A stretch of DNA of 64,000 nt from the NCBI RefSeq assembly GCF_016583765.1, contig NZ_NRRR01000002.1, positions 1 to 64,000 on the forward strand. The letters are read 5' to 3'. This document shows, one piece after another, positions 27,545 through 37,147 of the stretch (position 1 is the first letter of the stretch; every line of letters starts with the position of its first letter). The DNA comes from Chromatium weissei (GTDB lineage: Bacteria; Pseudomonadota; Gammaproteobacteria; Chromatiales; Chromatiaceae). A program made the translations under genes and the position numbers. The notes beneath the pieces are model-generated. The model did no database searches, had not been told where the DNA came from, and saw only the letters and a program-made list of their open reading frames with translations.

Positions 27545-28980
27545 TTTTTAGGTATCTGAATGGCGTAAAACATGCGGCTATCGGCACGTTGAATGAGTGC
27601 CGCCACTGGATGACCGAGTGGAAGCGTGTCGAGTATTTTATTAAAACTCATTACATTGGAAACTGGCTGATTATTGAGCATTAAAATCAAATCGCCTGCA
27701 CGCAATCCTGCTTGTTCGGCTGGCCCCGAAACGACATTTTCTACTAAAACGCCATTCGTATTGTCATCGAGCTGTTCGCGTTGATCAGCCGTGAGATCGC
27801 GCACGACTAATCCCAGTTGATTGGCGAGACGGTCAACGGTTGGCTCGTTGTTAGTTGATGTTTGATTATCCTCAGGAAGTTCTTCGATTTTGACGGTCAT
27901 CGTGTGCTGTTTCCCGAGTCGCAACACTTGCAGCGTGGCGGTTTTACCAACGGATGTGGTTCCCACCAGCGGCGGCAGTGCGCTGGAAATCATGATGTCT
28001 TGACCATTGAAACTCAGAATCACGTCGCCGGGACGCAGGTCGGCAGCGAGTGCGGGGCTGTTCGGTAGCACCTGCGCGACTAATGCGCCGCGTGGTTGTG
28101 TCATGCCAAAGGTTTCCGCCAATTCACGCGTCACATCCTGAATTAATACGCCCAGCCAACCGCGACTGACGCGCCCATTGGCTTTTAATTGATTGACGAC
28201 ATCCATGACCACGTCGATGGGAATTGCAAACGATAAGCCCATGAAGCCACCGGTGCGGCTGTAAATCTGACTATTTACGCCGACGACCGCGCCATCCAGA
28301 TTGAAGAGTGGCCCGCCGGAATTGCCGGGGTTAATTGCCACGTCGGTTTGAATAAACGGCACATAATTTTCCGTCGGCAAGCTGCGTCCCATTGCGCTGA
28401 CGATGCCCGCTGTTGCGGAGGCATCAAAGCCAAAAGGCGAACCAATGGCGAGCACCCATTCACCGACCTGTAAATTTTTAGAGGAACCAATGCGCACCGT
28501 GGGCAATTCCGCGCCAGCGATTTTTAACAACGCAATGTCGCTGCGTTTATCCGCACCGATGACGGTGGCCACAAATTCACGAAAGTCATTGGTGCGCACA
28601 ACGATTTCTTCAGCACTTTCAACGACATGTGCATTGGTTAGCACATAACCATCTGCCGAAATAATGAAGCCAGAACCGAGTGAACGCGATTGTGTGTTGT
28701 CGTCTGGCGATTCACTGCCGGAGCCGTCATCACCGAAAAAATGCTGAAACAATTCCTGCAATGGGCTGTCGGGTGGCAATTCGGGAACCGTCATTGCACT
28801 GTGCGGCGTTGGTGCGCCCGTCGCTGTCGATTGCTTGGTACTGATATTCACCACCGCTGCGCCGTTATCGCGCACCAATGCCGTGAAATCAGGAAGTTCG
28901 CGGGCATCGGTCAATAAAGGAACCATCGCAGCAACTAAAAACACAGTCAAAGCAAGCAGTTGGGCGGATAGACGCCGCAT
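27541..28980 (-). CDS. degP: Periplasmic serine protease of the DegP/MucD (HtrA) family
   Basis: This protease-chaperone degrades misfolded envelope proteins. ATG 28980 is preferred (GGAA 7 bp upstream); it gives a signal peptide [20 protein letters not shown] ending near the DAR site. The catalytic triad is His in [10 protein letters not shown], Asp in [10 protein letters not shown] and Ser in [10 protein letters not shown], followed by two PDZ domains ([22 protein letters not shown] with [12 protein letters not shown]). As in Pseudomonas mucD, it lies downstream of rpoE-rseA-rseB. Confidence 0.96.
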   Translation of the reverse strand: MRRLSAQLLALTVFLVAAMVPLLTDARELPDFTALVRDNGAAVVNISTKQSTATGAPTPHSAMTVPELPPDSPLQELFQHFFGDDGSGSESPDDNTQSRSLGSGFIISADGYVLTNAHVVESAEEIVVRTNDFREFVATVIGADKRSDIALLKIAGAELPTVRIGSSKNLQVGEWVLAIGSPFGFDASATAGIVSAMGRSLPTENYVPFIQTDVAINPGNSGGPLFNLDGAVVGVNSQIYSRTGGFMGLSFAIPIDVVMDVVNQLKANGRVSRGWLGVLIQDVTRELAETFGMTQPRGALVAQVLPNSPALAADLRPGDVILSFNGQDIMISSALPPLVGTTSVGKTATLQVLRLGKQHTMTVKIEELPEDNQTSTNNEPTVDRLANQLGLVVRDLTADQREQLDDNTNGVLVENVVSGPAEQAGLRAGDLILMLNNQPVSNVMSFNKILDTLPLGHPVAALIQRADSRMFYAIQIPKK

Positions 28981-29021
28981 GAGGAATTCCGTCATAAAAA
29001 GGTGAATTGGTGACATTGAGG

Positions 29022-29165
29022 TCATCGCTCGGCAATGCAGACGACAGCGATGAAGTTTGAAAATTGCCGCTGAATGGTGACAGCGCGCACGGGTGCAACA
29101 CTGTAGCCGTGTCGGTTAACCAATTCAATTTGAGGAAACACGGCTTGATGAAGCACCGTACGCAC
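29022..29165 (-). CDS. Possible 47-residue ORF between rseB and degP
   Basis: The minus-strand frame reads from GTG 29165 (VRTVLHQAVFPQIELVNRHG) to ARA-like residues and ends ...NFIAVVCIAER before TGA at 29022. The amino-acid pattern looks protein-like, and the frame is also open into the end of rseB. There is no recognised family and no clear ribosome site. It occupies the place where rseC/mucC lies in other gammaproteobacteria but is far too short for it. It could be a remnant. Confidence 0.27.
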   Translation of the reverse strand: MRTVLHQAVFPQIELVNRHGYSVAPVRAVTIQRQFSNFIAVVCIAER

Positions 29166-29185
29166 ACGCCATGATCGTGATGAAT

Positions 29186-30154
29186 TCAGTTTCGCTGCGC
29201 TCCGGCAATTGCTGCGGCAACCGTTGCCGCTGGCACTTCACCGAGTGCCGTCACGCGATATCCGTTGATCGTGCGACCAGCGGCATGAACTGCTCCGGTA
29301 TTGGTGACACCGTCCAAACCCTCTTGGCTGTCGTCTTCAATGTAAATCGAATAGGCGCACAGCCGATCAGTGAAAAGAAAATGCTCGGTTAATGTGCCGT
29401 CTGGCTGGCGCATTTCTCGATGAAACACCAATTCAAATCCCGCCGGAGTCGTCTCGAAGCGCCAGCGACTGCTCGCTTCAGTTGCCGGTGCATTGCGCAT
29501 TGGCTGTCCGGTTTGAATGGGTGCGGTGCTGTCAGAAGCGGACAGGCTAATCGTGGTGAACATCAATTGTTCCAATGGCTCTTCTTGCTGGTCGATGAGA
29601 TCAGATTTCAGCGGCAGTGCGGTCGCTTGATCGATATAAAACCGATAGCCGTAACGCAACGCATCGCGGGGAATGATGCCAATCACATCCGTGTCACGTC
29701 CGGCAATTCGCGCCGTGCCCAGAATCGCAATTCGATAATGGGCATTCAGCGCCGCCGGATTGATGCCTGCAGTGGCAAGAATGTGTCCACCGTCAGGCGG
29801 CTCAATAGCGAACGGTTGACCTTCCGGTTGCGCGGATAAAATTCGATTTCGTTCTCGCGCCACTGTCCGCACCGGCCCACTTAACGACACCAATCGCTCC
29901 TGCACCTGCCCAGCGGCGACGCGATGCAGCAAATTAAGTGTTTCTAACCGATTATCATGCAGATAGACCAAAACGCCCTCGTAATTCAGCGTGTGCAACG
30001 CGTGCGTCATGCGCTCCAGCAACACGTTGATCTGTTGCGTTAATGCTGGTGTAGAAGCGGTTTGTGCCAGCGCCAGCGGACTGGGCATTCCGCAAGACAG
30101 CAGCAATACCCAACAGCAATTAACGATCAAAGTCTTCACGCACGAAAGTCGCAT
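29186..30154 (-). CDS. rseB: Sigma-E regulatory protein RseB/MucB
   Basis: RseB is a periplasmic sensor that binds RseA and shields it from DegS, and also senses lipopolysaccharide. ATG 30154 gives MRLSCVKTLIVNCCWVLLLS, a signal peptide ending near LALAQ. The mature protein has MucB/RseB features: TLNYEGVLVYLHDNRLETLN, ERLVSLSGPVRTVARER and YGYRFYIDQATALPLKSDL. It has 322 residues, the family length. It overlaps the rseA 3' end. Confidence 0.95.
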   Translation of the reverse strand: MRLSCVKTLIVNCCWVLLLSCGMPSPLALAQTASTPALTQQINVLLERMTHALHTLNYEGVLVYLHDNRLETLNLLHRVAAGQVQERLVSLSGPVRTVARERNRILSAQPEGQPFAIEPPDGGHILATAGINPAALNAHYRIAILGTARIAGRDTDVIGIIPRDALRYGYRFYIDQATALPLKSDLIDQQEEPLEQLMFTTISLSASDSTAPIQTGQPMRNAPATEASSRWRFETTPAGFELVFHREMRQPDGTLTEHFLFTDRLCAYSIYIEDDSQEGLDGVTNTGAVHAAGRTINGYRVTALGEVPAATVAAAIAGAQRN

Positions 30155-30680
30155 AACGCAGCATTCCTTTAGTTTCACTAATGGGCGCAGTTTCTTGATG
30201 CGTCACCAAAAAGCGGTCGAGCTTATTGACCAAATGCGGTTGATCGAGATGCCAGCGCCCGCCGAACACCGCTGCCGTTGCTGTCAACTCCGGCGCAATT
30301 TCAGCAGAATCGGAATCCGATAACGTGCTGTTTTTCAACACGGCTGGCGCGATAAACGCCGCAATACCGACCACACTCGCCGCAATAGCAAAGCGCACTA
30401 TCGGCATGGGCAATGGACGCATTCGCCGCGGCAATGCCACCACCGGCGCGGTCGCCAACGCCATTTGCACGCGCTGCGCCACCTGTCGCGCCATCGGATC
30501 GTAGGATTCGCCGCGAATGATTTGACCAATCAATTGATAACGCTCCCACGTATGACGTAGCGTCGCATCCTCAGCGACAGCATTCAGCAATTGCGGCAAT
30601 TCATTGCGATTCAATGCACCGTCTTGCAAATTAGAAAGCCAAAAGCGTTGTTTATCAGCAAGCTGTTGCGTGTGATTCAT
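30120..30680 (-). CDS. rseA: Anti-sigma factor RseA/MucA
   Basis: RseA is a single-pass inner-membrane anti-sigma-E factor. The cytoplasmic N-terminus (WLSNLQDGALNRNELPQLLN; WERYQLIGQIIRGES) binds RpoE. One membrane helix follows (VRFAIAASVVGIAAFIAPAVL in part, about residues 95-113), then a periplasmic tail (RFLVTHQETAPISETKGMLR) that RseB binds. The length of 186 residues is normal. It lies 62 bp after rpoE and overlaps rseB by 35 bp. Confidence 0.95.
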   Translation of the reverse strand: MNHTQQLADKQRFWLSNLQDGALNRNELPQLLNAVAEDATLRHTWERYQLIGQIIRGESYDPMARQVAQRVQMALATAPVVALPRRMRPLPMPIVRFAIAASVVGIAAFIAPAVLKNSTLSDSDSAEIAPELTATAAVFGGRWHLDQPHLVNKLDRFLVTHQETAPISETKGMLRYATFVREDFDR

Positions 30681-30742
30681 CGATTTGCGCCTGTACTGGA
30701 AAGTTATTAAAAATCAGATTAAGGCGATTCGCTAAGATTCTT

Positions 30743-31321
30743 TTAATCATCAAGCAGCGGTCGCAATTGATGATCAATTGCTTCACGGGCACGAAAAATA
30801 CGCGAACGCACCGTACCAATTGGACAATTCATAGCTATTGCAATTTCCTCATAACGCATTCCTTCAAACTCACGCAACATAATTGCCGTACGCAAATCAT
30901 TCGGTAAATCATCCAGTGCGCGCTGCACTGTTTGCGCAATTTCATCTGCTAATATCCGCCGTTCTGGTGTTGCGAAATCGCGTAAACGTTCGCCAATATC
31001 CAATTGCTCCGCCAATAGCGTTTCAATATCATCATTCGGCGGTCGCCGCCCTTTTGCCACCAAATAGTTTTTCACCGTATTAATTGCAATACGATAAAGC
31101 CAAGTATAAAACGCACTCTCACCACGAAAACCCGGTAAAGCGCGATAGGCTTTAACAAACGCATCCTGAGTAATATCCAGAATGTCATTCGAATCTCGCG
31201 TATAGCGAGAAATGATTTGCGCCACCTTCTGTTGATATTTCAACACCAACAAATCAAAGGCACGAGAATCGCCAGCCTTAGCGCGTTTAACCAATTCACA
31301 GTCAGCCTGAGGTTCAGACAT
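30743..31321 (-). CDS. rpoE: Envelope-stress sigma factor RpoE/AlgU
   Basis: An ECF sigma factor of the RpoE/AlgU group, 192 residues from ATG 31321 (MSEPQADCELVKRAKAGDSR). Region 2 shows VLKYQQKVAQIISRYTRD, DILDITQDAFVKAYRAL and GESAFYTWLYRIAINTVKNY; region 4 shows YEEIAIAMNCPIGTVRSRIF. It heads the rseA-rseB-degP operon and is preceded by a sigma-E-type promoter, so it should activate itself. Confidence 0.98.
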   Translation of the reverse strand: MSEPQADCELVKRAKAGDSRAFDLLVLKYQQKVAQIISRYTRDSNDILDITQDAFVKAYRALPGFRGESAFYTWLYRIAINTVKNYLVAKGRRPPNDDIETLLAEQLDIGERLRDFATPERRILADEIAQTVQRALDDLPNDLRTAIMLREFEGMRYEEIAIAMNCPIGTVRSRIFRAREAIDHQLRPLLDD

Positions 31322-31363
31322 AACACAATTCCATGATGCCAATGTCAAACCATTCAATTGACA

Positions 31364-31389
31364 TAGACCGTTAAACAAAAAAGAAGTTC
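31364..31389 (-). promoter_or_regulatory. Sigma-E (RpoE/AlgU) autoregulatory promoter
   Basis: On the minus strand GAACTT (31389-31384) is followed by exactly 16 bases and TCTAT (31367-31363). The sigma-E consensus is GAACTT-N16-TCTGA. It sits 42 bp upstream of the rpoE ATG, in the expected orientation. Confidence 0.85.
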
Positions 31390-31408
31390 GTCGCTAACTA
31401 ACGAAAAA

Positions 31409-34400
31409 TCACATTTGCAAATAAGATGGCGGTTGATACGACACCTTAACCGCCTCCGCACCTAAGATTTGCCGCAATTGTTTTAACAACGCATCATTCA
31501 ATTGAACTCGCCACGCCTTACCAAAAATCAATTCACCCACTGCACCCTGCCGCTGATACCGCAAACGCACTTGCAATTTTCCGGGACGATACGCCGCTAA
31601 TGCGTCACGCAATGCCACAATACGCGCATTTGCCAGCGTTTCATTCGCCAAAGTAGAGACATCAAATAATAGCGCCAAATGATCCGCAGCAGCCGTTCGT
31701 GCCTGTTCAAACGTTTGTATTTCCTCGGCACGCAATGACCAATTATCACGCGATTCATCAAAACTAAGCGTACCTGTCACACGCAACAATTGATCAGTAA
31801 TTAATAACTCTCGATGCTGCTCGTAAAGCTCAGAAAAAACTGTCACTTCAATACGCCCGCTGCGATCATCCAATGTCACCGAGCACATGGATCCGCGTGT
31901 CGTTTTATTATTGCGAGCAGCGACAACCAAACCCATTACCGTGCGCTTTTCACGATCACGCCGGTCACGGCGACCCAATTCACGATCACTCTCCAGTATT
32001 TGCGCAATAGGCGTATAACGTAACGCATTTAATTCTGCAACGTAACGATCAATTGGATGCCCAGTAAGATACAATCCCAGCGTATCTTTTTCACCTTGCA
32101 AACGTTGTTCATCATCCCATTCTGCACAGCAGGTATTCGCTAATTGCGGATCAGATGCGCCACTCGCTTCAATTGCAACTGCACCAAATAAATCCACCAA
32201 ACCCGCCGTTTTAGTGCTATTACGCTGCTCGGCAGCTTTAAGCGCCAATGGCAATTGCAGCATTAACGTCGCTCGATTTTCACCGAGTTCATCAAGTGCA
32301 CCAGCACGAATTAACGCTTCTATTACCCGTCGATTGACTTTGTGAAAATCAATACGACAGCAAAAATCCCATAAATCACTGAACGCGCCACCAGCATCGC
32401 GCACTTCAATAATGGATTTAATGGCACTTTCGCCAGCACCTTTAATTGCGCCCATGCCATAAATCACGGTGGATTCATCGGCAATCGTGAATTGATATAC
32501 CGAGCGATTTACTTTCGGCGGATCAACGCGCAATTGCATTAAACGACATTCTTCAATTAGCATGACGACCTTGTCGGTATTATCCATATCTGCCGATAAC
32601 ACTGCGGCCATAAATGCCGCTGGATAATGTGCTTTTAACCATAGCGTTTGATAACTAACCAGCGCATAAGCGGCTGAATGGCTGCGATTAAATCCATAAC
32701 CAGCGAATTTATCCATTAAATCAAAAATCGCAGTAGCGATCTTACCATCAACACCGCGTTTCATTGCACCCTGTTCAAAAATGGCGCGCTGTTTATCCAT
32801 TTCCGAGGCTTTCTTTTTACCCATTGCACGGCGCAGCAAATCAGCACCACCGAGCGAATAGCCTGCTAAAACTTGCGCAATTTGCATGACCTGTTCTTGA
32901 TACAGAATAATGCCGTAAGTGGGTTTTAATACCGGTTCTAAATCGGAATGCGGATACGCAACATCAGCGCGTCCATGTTTACGGTTAATGAAATCATCCA
33001 CCATTCCCGATTGCAGCGGGCCTGGACGAAAAAGCGCCACCAATGCAGTCATATCATCAAAGCTGTCGGGTTGAAGTTTTTTAATCAATTCTTTCATACC
33101 GCGTGATTCAAGTTGAAAGACTGCGGTGGTTTGACATTGTTTCAATAAATTAAAGGCTTTTTGATCGCGGGAATCAATTCGATCAATTTCAATTGGCGAT
33201 TCACCTTGTTTGGCGCGAATCGCATTCACGGTTTTTAATGCCCAATCAATAATGGTTAGCGTTCGCAAACCCAGAAAGTCAAATTTGACTAAACCAACTT
33301 TTTCGACATCATCTTTATCGAATTGAGTGACGAGGTTAATTCCGCCCTGTTCGCAATACAGTGGTGCAAAATCAGTTAATTTCGTGGGTGCAATGACCAC
33401 GCCGCCTGCGTGTGTGCCTGCATTGCGTGCCAGTCCTTCTAATTTACGCGCAAGATCAATTAACGTTCGAACTTCTTCATCACGTTCATAGGTCTGTTTT
33501 AATTCGTTACTTTCGACCAGTGCTTTATTCAAAGTCATGCCCACTTCAAAGGGCACCATTTTGGCAATTCGATCAACAAATCCATACGGATGACCCATGA
33601 CGCGACCGACATCACGCAATACGGCTTTTGCGGCCATTGTGCCAAAGGTGATGATTTGTGAGACGGCTTCGCGTCCGTATTTATTGGCGACATAATCAAT
33701 GACGCGGTCGCGGCCTTCCATGCAGAAATCAATATCAAAATCGGGCATGGAGACCCGTTCTGGATTCAAAAAGCGTTCAAATAATAATTCGTGTTCAATC
33801 GGATCAAGATCGGTGATTTTAAGTGCGTAGGCGACCAGTGAACCTGCGCCGGAGCCGCGTCCAGGTCCAACGGGAATGCCGTTGTCTTTTGCCCATTGAA
33901 TGAAATCAGCGACGATTAAAAAGTAGCCGGGAAAACCCATTTGAATAATGACGGTTAATTCTAATGCGAGCCGTTCATCATAAATGCGGCGCTGCTCGAA
34001 ATAATTTGGTGCGGTGTGATTGAGAATGCGCTGTAATCTTTGTTCTAATCCCTGTTGCGCTTGTATGGTGAAAAACGCATCAGTGGTCATTTCGGGTGGT
34101 ACTGGAAATGCGGGTAAATAGTTCTTGCCGAGCGTTAATTCCAAATTGCAGCGTTTGGCTATTTCAACAGTATTTTGTAATGCTTCAGGTAAATCAGCGA
34201 AGAGTTCAATCATTTCCGCTGGTGTGCGTAAATACTGTTCGGCGCTATAGCGTTTTGGACGATTTTGATCGTCAAGTAATACGCCGTCGTGAATACATAC
34301 GCGTGTTTCATGTGCTTCAAAATCTGTTGCGGCGAGAAAGCGTACGTCATTCGTAGCGACAATTGGCACATTGCGGCGCAGTGCTAATGCAACACTGGCA

Positions 34401-34948
34401 TCAATCCATTCGTTTTCTAATTCGCGTCCGGTGCGATTCAATTCTAAATAAAAACGGTCGCCAAATGCGGTCAGCCAGCGATCAAGTCGCCGTTCGGCAA
34501 TTTCTGGTCGTCCATTGAGTAGCGCCCGTGCGACATCGCTTTGCACTCCGCCGGACAGTGCGATCAGTCCTTCGGCGGCGGCGGTGATCCACTCCGATTC
34601 GACTTGTGGCACGTCGCCGCTGTGTTGTCCTTCGACGTAGGCGCGAGAAATTAGGCGCGTCAGATTGCCGTAACCCTGTTGATTTTGAACGAGAAGTACG
34701 AGGCGATGTGGTTGATTTGCGTCATCGGTGTTGCGTACCCACAAATCTGCGCCAGCGATGGGCTTGATGCCAGCGCGCATCGCAGTCTGATAAAACCGTA
34801 CCAATCCGAATAAATTGACTTGATCGGTGACGGCGACGGCGGGCATATCGGCCGCCGCAACCGCTTTTATCAATGGCTTGATTGGAATGAGACTGTCAAC
34901 GAGTGAGTATTCAGAATGTAGATGCAGATGAATAAAACGCGGTTCCAC
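31409..34948 (-). CDS. dnaE: DNA polymerase III alpha subunit
   Basis: The replicative polymerase catalytic subunit, 1,179 residues. It starts at GTG 34948 (EPRFIHLHLHSEYSLVDSLI), which opens the PHP domain. The polymerase core shows GRGSGAGSLVAYALKITDLD and the catalytic acidic motif PDFDIDFCMEGRD; the tandem HhH and OB-fold regions (TVMGLVVAARNNKTTRGSMC) follow. The size matches the Gram-negative DnaE1 group. Confidence 0.98.
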   Translation of the reverse strand: MEPRFIHLHLHSEYSLVDSLIPIKPLIKAVAAADMPAVAVTDQVNLFGLVRFYQTAMRAGIKPIAGADLWVRNTDDANQPHRLVLLVQNQQGYGNLTRLISRAYVEGQHSGDVPQVESEWITAAAEGLIALSGGVQSDVARALLNGRPEIAERRLDRWLTAFGDRFYLELNRTGRELENEWIDASVALALRRNVPIVATNDVRFLAATDFEAHETRVCIHDGVLLDDQNRPKRYSAEQYLRTPAEMIELFADLPEALQNTVEIAKRCNLELTLGKNYLPAFPVPPEMTTDAFFTIQAQQGLEQRLQRILNHTAPNYFEQRRIYDERLALELTVIIQMGFPGYFLIVADFIQWAKDNGIPVGPGRGSGAGSLVAYALKITDLDPIEHELLFERFLNPERVSMPDFDIDFCMEGRDRVIDYVANKYGREAVSQIITFGTMAAKAVLRDVGRVMGHPYGFVDRIAKMVPFEVGMTLNKALVESNELKQTYERDEEVRTLIDLARKLEGLARNAGTHAGGVVIAPTKLTDFAPLYCEQGGINLVTQFDKDDVEKVGLVKFDFLGLRTLTIIDWALKTVNAIRAKQGESPIEIDRIDSRDQKAFNLLKQCQTTAVFQLESRGMKELIKKLQPDSFDDMTALVALFRPGPLQSGMVDDFINRKHGRADVAYPHSDLEPVLKPTYGIILYQEQVMQIAQVLAGYSLGGADLLRRAMGKKKASEMDKQRAIFEQGAMKRGVDGKIATAIFDLMDKFAGYGFNRSHSAAYALVSYQTLWLKAHYPAAFMAAVLSADMDNTDKVVMLIEECRLMQLRVDPPKVNRSVYQFTIADESTVIYGMGAIKGAGESAIKSIIEVRDAGGAFSDLWDFCCRIDFHKVNRRVIEALIRAGALDELGENRATLMLQLPLALKAAEQRNSTKTAGLVDLFGAVAIEASGASDPQLANTCCAEWDDEQRLQGEKDTLGLYLTGHPIDRYVAELNALRYTPIAQILESDRELGRRDRRDREKRTVMGLVVAARNNKTTRGSMCSVTLDDRSGRIEVTVFSELYEQHRELLITDQLLRVTGTLSFDESRDNWSLRAEEIQTFEQARTAAADHLALLFDVSTLANETLANARIVALRDALAAYRPGKLQVRLRYQRQGAVGELIFGKAWRVQLNDALLKQLRQILGAEAVKVSYQPPSYLQM

Positions 34949-35139
34949 GGCAGCGCGGTGTCCTAAGTCGGTTTGAAAGTGCTGTAGGCTAACGTGTTTT
35001 CATTCTTGTTGTATTGAATTTGTCGCTGCGACATTTCAGCGCAATTTTTTGAGAATGTGATTTGCGAGAATATCTTTTATTTCAAGTCGTATTAAAATGC
35101 AGCCCATTCTTTTCAATTTAGCGATCAACTCATGCCTTT

Positions 35140-35331
35140 TCACGCGAGGGTGAGTTCTCCAATGCGATGCACGATTGGAATAGAACCATTGCTCAGTTCT
35201 TGATAAATATCTTTCAGATTTTCTTGTAGAGCTTCTAGCGTGTCTCCTTGCGTCATATAATCTGGATATTCTTCAAGGTATCCAAGCCACATGTCTTCAT
35301 CTTGCCAATAAATATACTTCAGTTTTTTCAT
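35140..35331 (-). CDS. HicB-like antitoxin-family protein without a HicA neighbour
   Basis: The 63-residue product (MKKLKYIYWQDEDMWLGYLE) follows the HicB fold pattern: an aromatic strand, then DYMTQGDTLEALQENLKDIY, as in SxGDTxEEALxNLKE of HicB. ATG 35331 is chosen because AGGAG lies 7 bp upstream. HicB antitoxins are normally encoded with the HicA mRNA interferase; none fits in the ~55 bp upstream or ~190 bp downstream. The C-terminal DNA-binding extension of two-domain HicB proteins is also missing. Confidence 0.78.
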   Translation of the reverse strand: MKKLKYIYWQDEDMWLGYLEEYPDYMTQGDTLEALQENLKDIYQELSNGSIPIVHRIGELTLA

Positions 35332-35413
35332 TGTGCGCTCCTGTTCTTTTTTAATCAAAAAAACACAGCCTTTTTATTGGTTTTTTATAATGAAAACGGC
35401 GGCGTTTTTAATC

Positions 35414-36301
35414 TCAATCTCGATAGCGAAAATTAAGATCAGCGTAAGCATCAATTCGCCGATCACGCAAAAAGGGCCATGCTCGCCGCACCTGCTCCGT
35501 TCGCGCCAAATTAACTTCAGTAATCAGTAGTTTAGGTGTTTGTGTATCGGCCTGCGCCAGCATTTCGCCTTGCGAACCGCACACAAAGGAGCTGCCCCAA
35601 AATCGTGTTCCCGCATCGGAACCGCGTGGGTCTGGCTCGAAACCCACGCGATTGCAGGCGGCGAGCGTCAGACCATTTGCCACGGCATGACCGCGTTGCA
35701 CCGTCACCCACGCATCGAGCTGGCGCGTTTGTTCTGCAGAGGAATCACTCGGATTCCAGCCAATCGCGGTGGGATACAGCAGAATTTGCGCGCCAGCCAA
35801 CGCCATCGCTCGCGCTGCTTCGGGAAACCATTGATCCCAAGAAATCAACACACCGAGCCGTCCAATGGCGGTATCAATCGGGTTAAATCCCAAATCGCCG
35901 GGCGTGAAATAGTATTTTTCGTAATAACTCGGCGCGTCGGGAACGTGCATCTTGCGATAAATTCCTGCCAGCGAACCGTCCACATCCAGCACCACTGCGG
36001 TGTTGTGATACAACCCCGAAGCGCGGCGTTCAAACAGCGAACCGACAATCACCATCTGTAACTCTCGTGCCAACTTGCTCAATCGCTCGGTGGTCGGTCC
36101 AGGAATCGGCTCCGCCAAATCGAACAGCGCCGAGTCTTCTACTTGGCAAAAATAGGAATTGTTGTGTAATTCTTGCAACAACACCAAGCTACAGCCGCGA
36201 TTTGCCGCGGTGCGAATGGCCGTTTCACAATCATCGAGATTCGCTGCGGCGCTACCCTGATCGGATTGCTGGGCAAGCGCAATAATTAAAGGCTGGGACA
36301 T
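35414..36301 (-). CDS. aguB: N-carbamoylputrescine amidase homologue (AguB-like) with catalytic Cys replaced by Ser
   Basis: A nitrilase-superfamily protein of 295 residues from ATG 36301. AguB hydrolyses N-carbamoylputrescine to putrescine in the agmatine route. Glu44 (LVLLQELHNNSYF) and Lys117 (GIYRKMHVPDAPSYYEKYYF) of the Glu-Lys-Cys triad are present. The nucleophile position reads GVLISWDQWFPEAARAMALA, with Ser154 (TCT) where the family has Cys (VCWDQW). The remaining specificity regions (LLYPTAIGW, WVTVQRGHAVANGL, RFWGSSFV) are intact. No agmatine deiminase gene is nearby. Confidence 0.9.
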   Translation of the reverse strand: MSQPLIIALAQQSDQGSAAANLDDCETAIRTAANRGCSLVLLQELHNNSYFCQVEDSALFDLAEPIPGPTTERLSKLARELQMVIVGSLFERRASGLYHNTAVVLDVDGSLAGIYRKMHVPDAPSYYEKYYFTPGDLGFNPIDTAIGRLGVLISWDQWFPEAARAMALAGAQILLYPTAIGWNPSDSSAEQTRQLDAWVTVQRGHAVANGLTLAACNRVGFEPDPRGSDAGTRFWGSSFVCGSQGEMLAQADTQTPKLLITEVNLARTEQVRRAWPFLRDRRIDAYADLNFRYRD

Positions 36302-36379
36302 CACGAAATCTCTGCTTAAAAACAATACGACTATTATCCGAACAATTCCCCGCGCATCCTAGAAACGCTCATTGCCGAC

Positions 36380-37135
36380 ATGGCCAATTTTCAAACGCAT
36401 CTCAACCTCGGCATTGTCGTCAGTGCCGTGACCACGCTGACACTGCACACCGCCGCACTCATTGACGGCAGTCAAGCCTTCTCCTTTTTCGTGCTCGGTG
36501 TCATCGGCAGCCTGTTACCCGACATCGACTCCAAAACCTCCAAACCAACGAACATTCTGTTTAATTTGATCGGCGCGGGGCTGGCATTTGTGATGACGCT
36601 GCCTTGGTTTGGACAATTATCGCCGCTGCAACTCACACTGATTTGGGCGGGCGTTTACGTTCTCGTGCGTCATGGCTTCTTTGAAATTTTCGGTCATCTC
36701 ACCGTCCATCGCGGCATCTGGCATTCGCTACTTGCCGTGATCGCCGTCGCACTCACCGTCACCGATGTGGCCTTTTGGCTGTGGCACGAATCAGCGCAAG
36801 CCGCTTGGATCGCCGGAATCATCACTGGAATTGGTTATCTCACCCATCTCACGCTCGATGAAATCTACAGCGTCGATTTACTCAACCGGCGTATTAAACG
36901 CTCATTCGGCACGGCATTAAAACCATTTAGTTATACCGACCGTTGGAGCAATCTACTCATGCTGATGGGAATTGTCGTATTAGCATGGTTCACACCACCG
37001 CTAACTTGGTTAACCACATTGCCATTAAAAATTGTGATTGATCCGGCAGCACTGCTCGAACAATTCCGCATTAGCAGCGAATATCTATGGATGCAATTGC
37101 TGCACTGGTGGCAGCATTTCATTCGCACTTTTTAA
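36380..37135 (+). CDS. YdjM-like membrane-bound metal-dependent hydrolase (DUF457 family)
   Basis: The 251-residue protein starts MANFQTHLNLGIVVSAVTTL and has several membrane helices. It carries the LexA-binding inner-membrane hydrolase motifs: SLLPDIDSKTSKP, HRGIWHSLLAVIAVAL and YLTHLTLDEIYSVDLL, whose His and Asp residues probably bind metal. The substrate is unknown. It is divergent from aguB (78 bp between starts) and is followed directly by the fumarase gene. Confidence 0.85.
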   Translation: MANFQTHLNLGIVVSAVTTLTLHTAALIDGSQAFSFFVLGVIGSLLPDIDSKTSKPTNILFNLIGAGLAFVMTLPWFGQLSPLQLTLIWAGVYVLVRHGFFEIFGHLTVHRGIWHSLLAVIAVALTVTDVAFWLWHESAQAAWIAGIITGIGYLTHLTLDEIYSVDLLNRRIKRSFGTALKPFSYTDRWSNLLMLMGIVVLAWFTPPLTWLTTLPLKIVIDPAALLEQFRISSEYLWMQLLHWWQHFIRTF

Positions 37136-37147
37136 TTGGAAATCACC

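Noticed and set aside
28889-29167. 92-codon minus-strand frame overlapping the degP start
   Set aside because: It overlaps the degP signal peptide in another frame, is Cys/Ser/Pro-rich without a domain pattern, and a better protein-like frame exists in the same gap.
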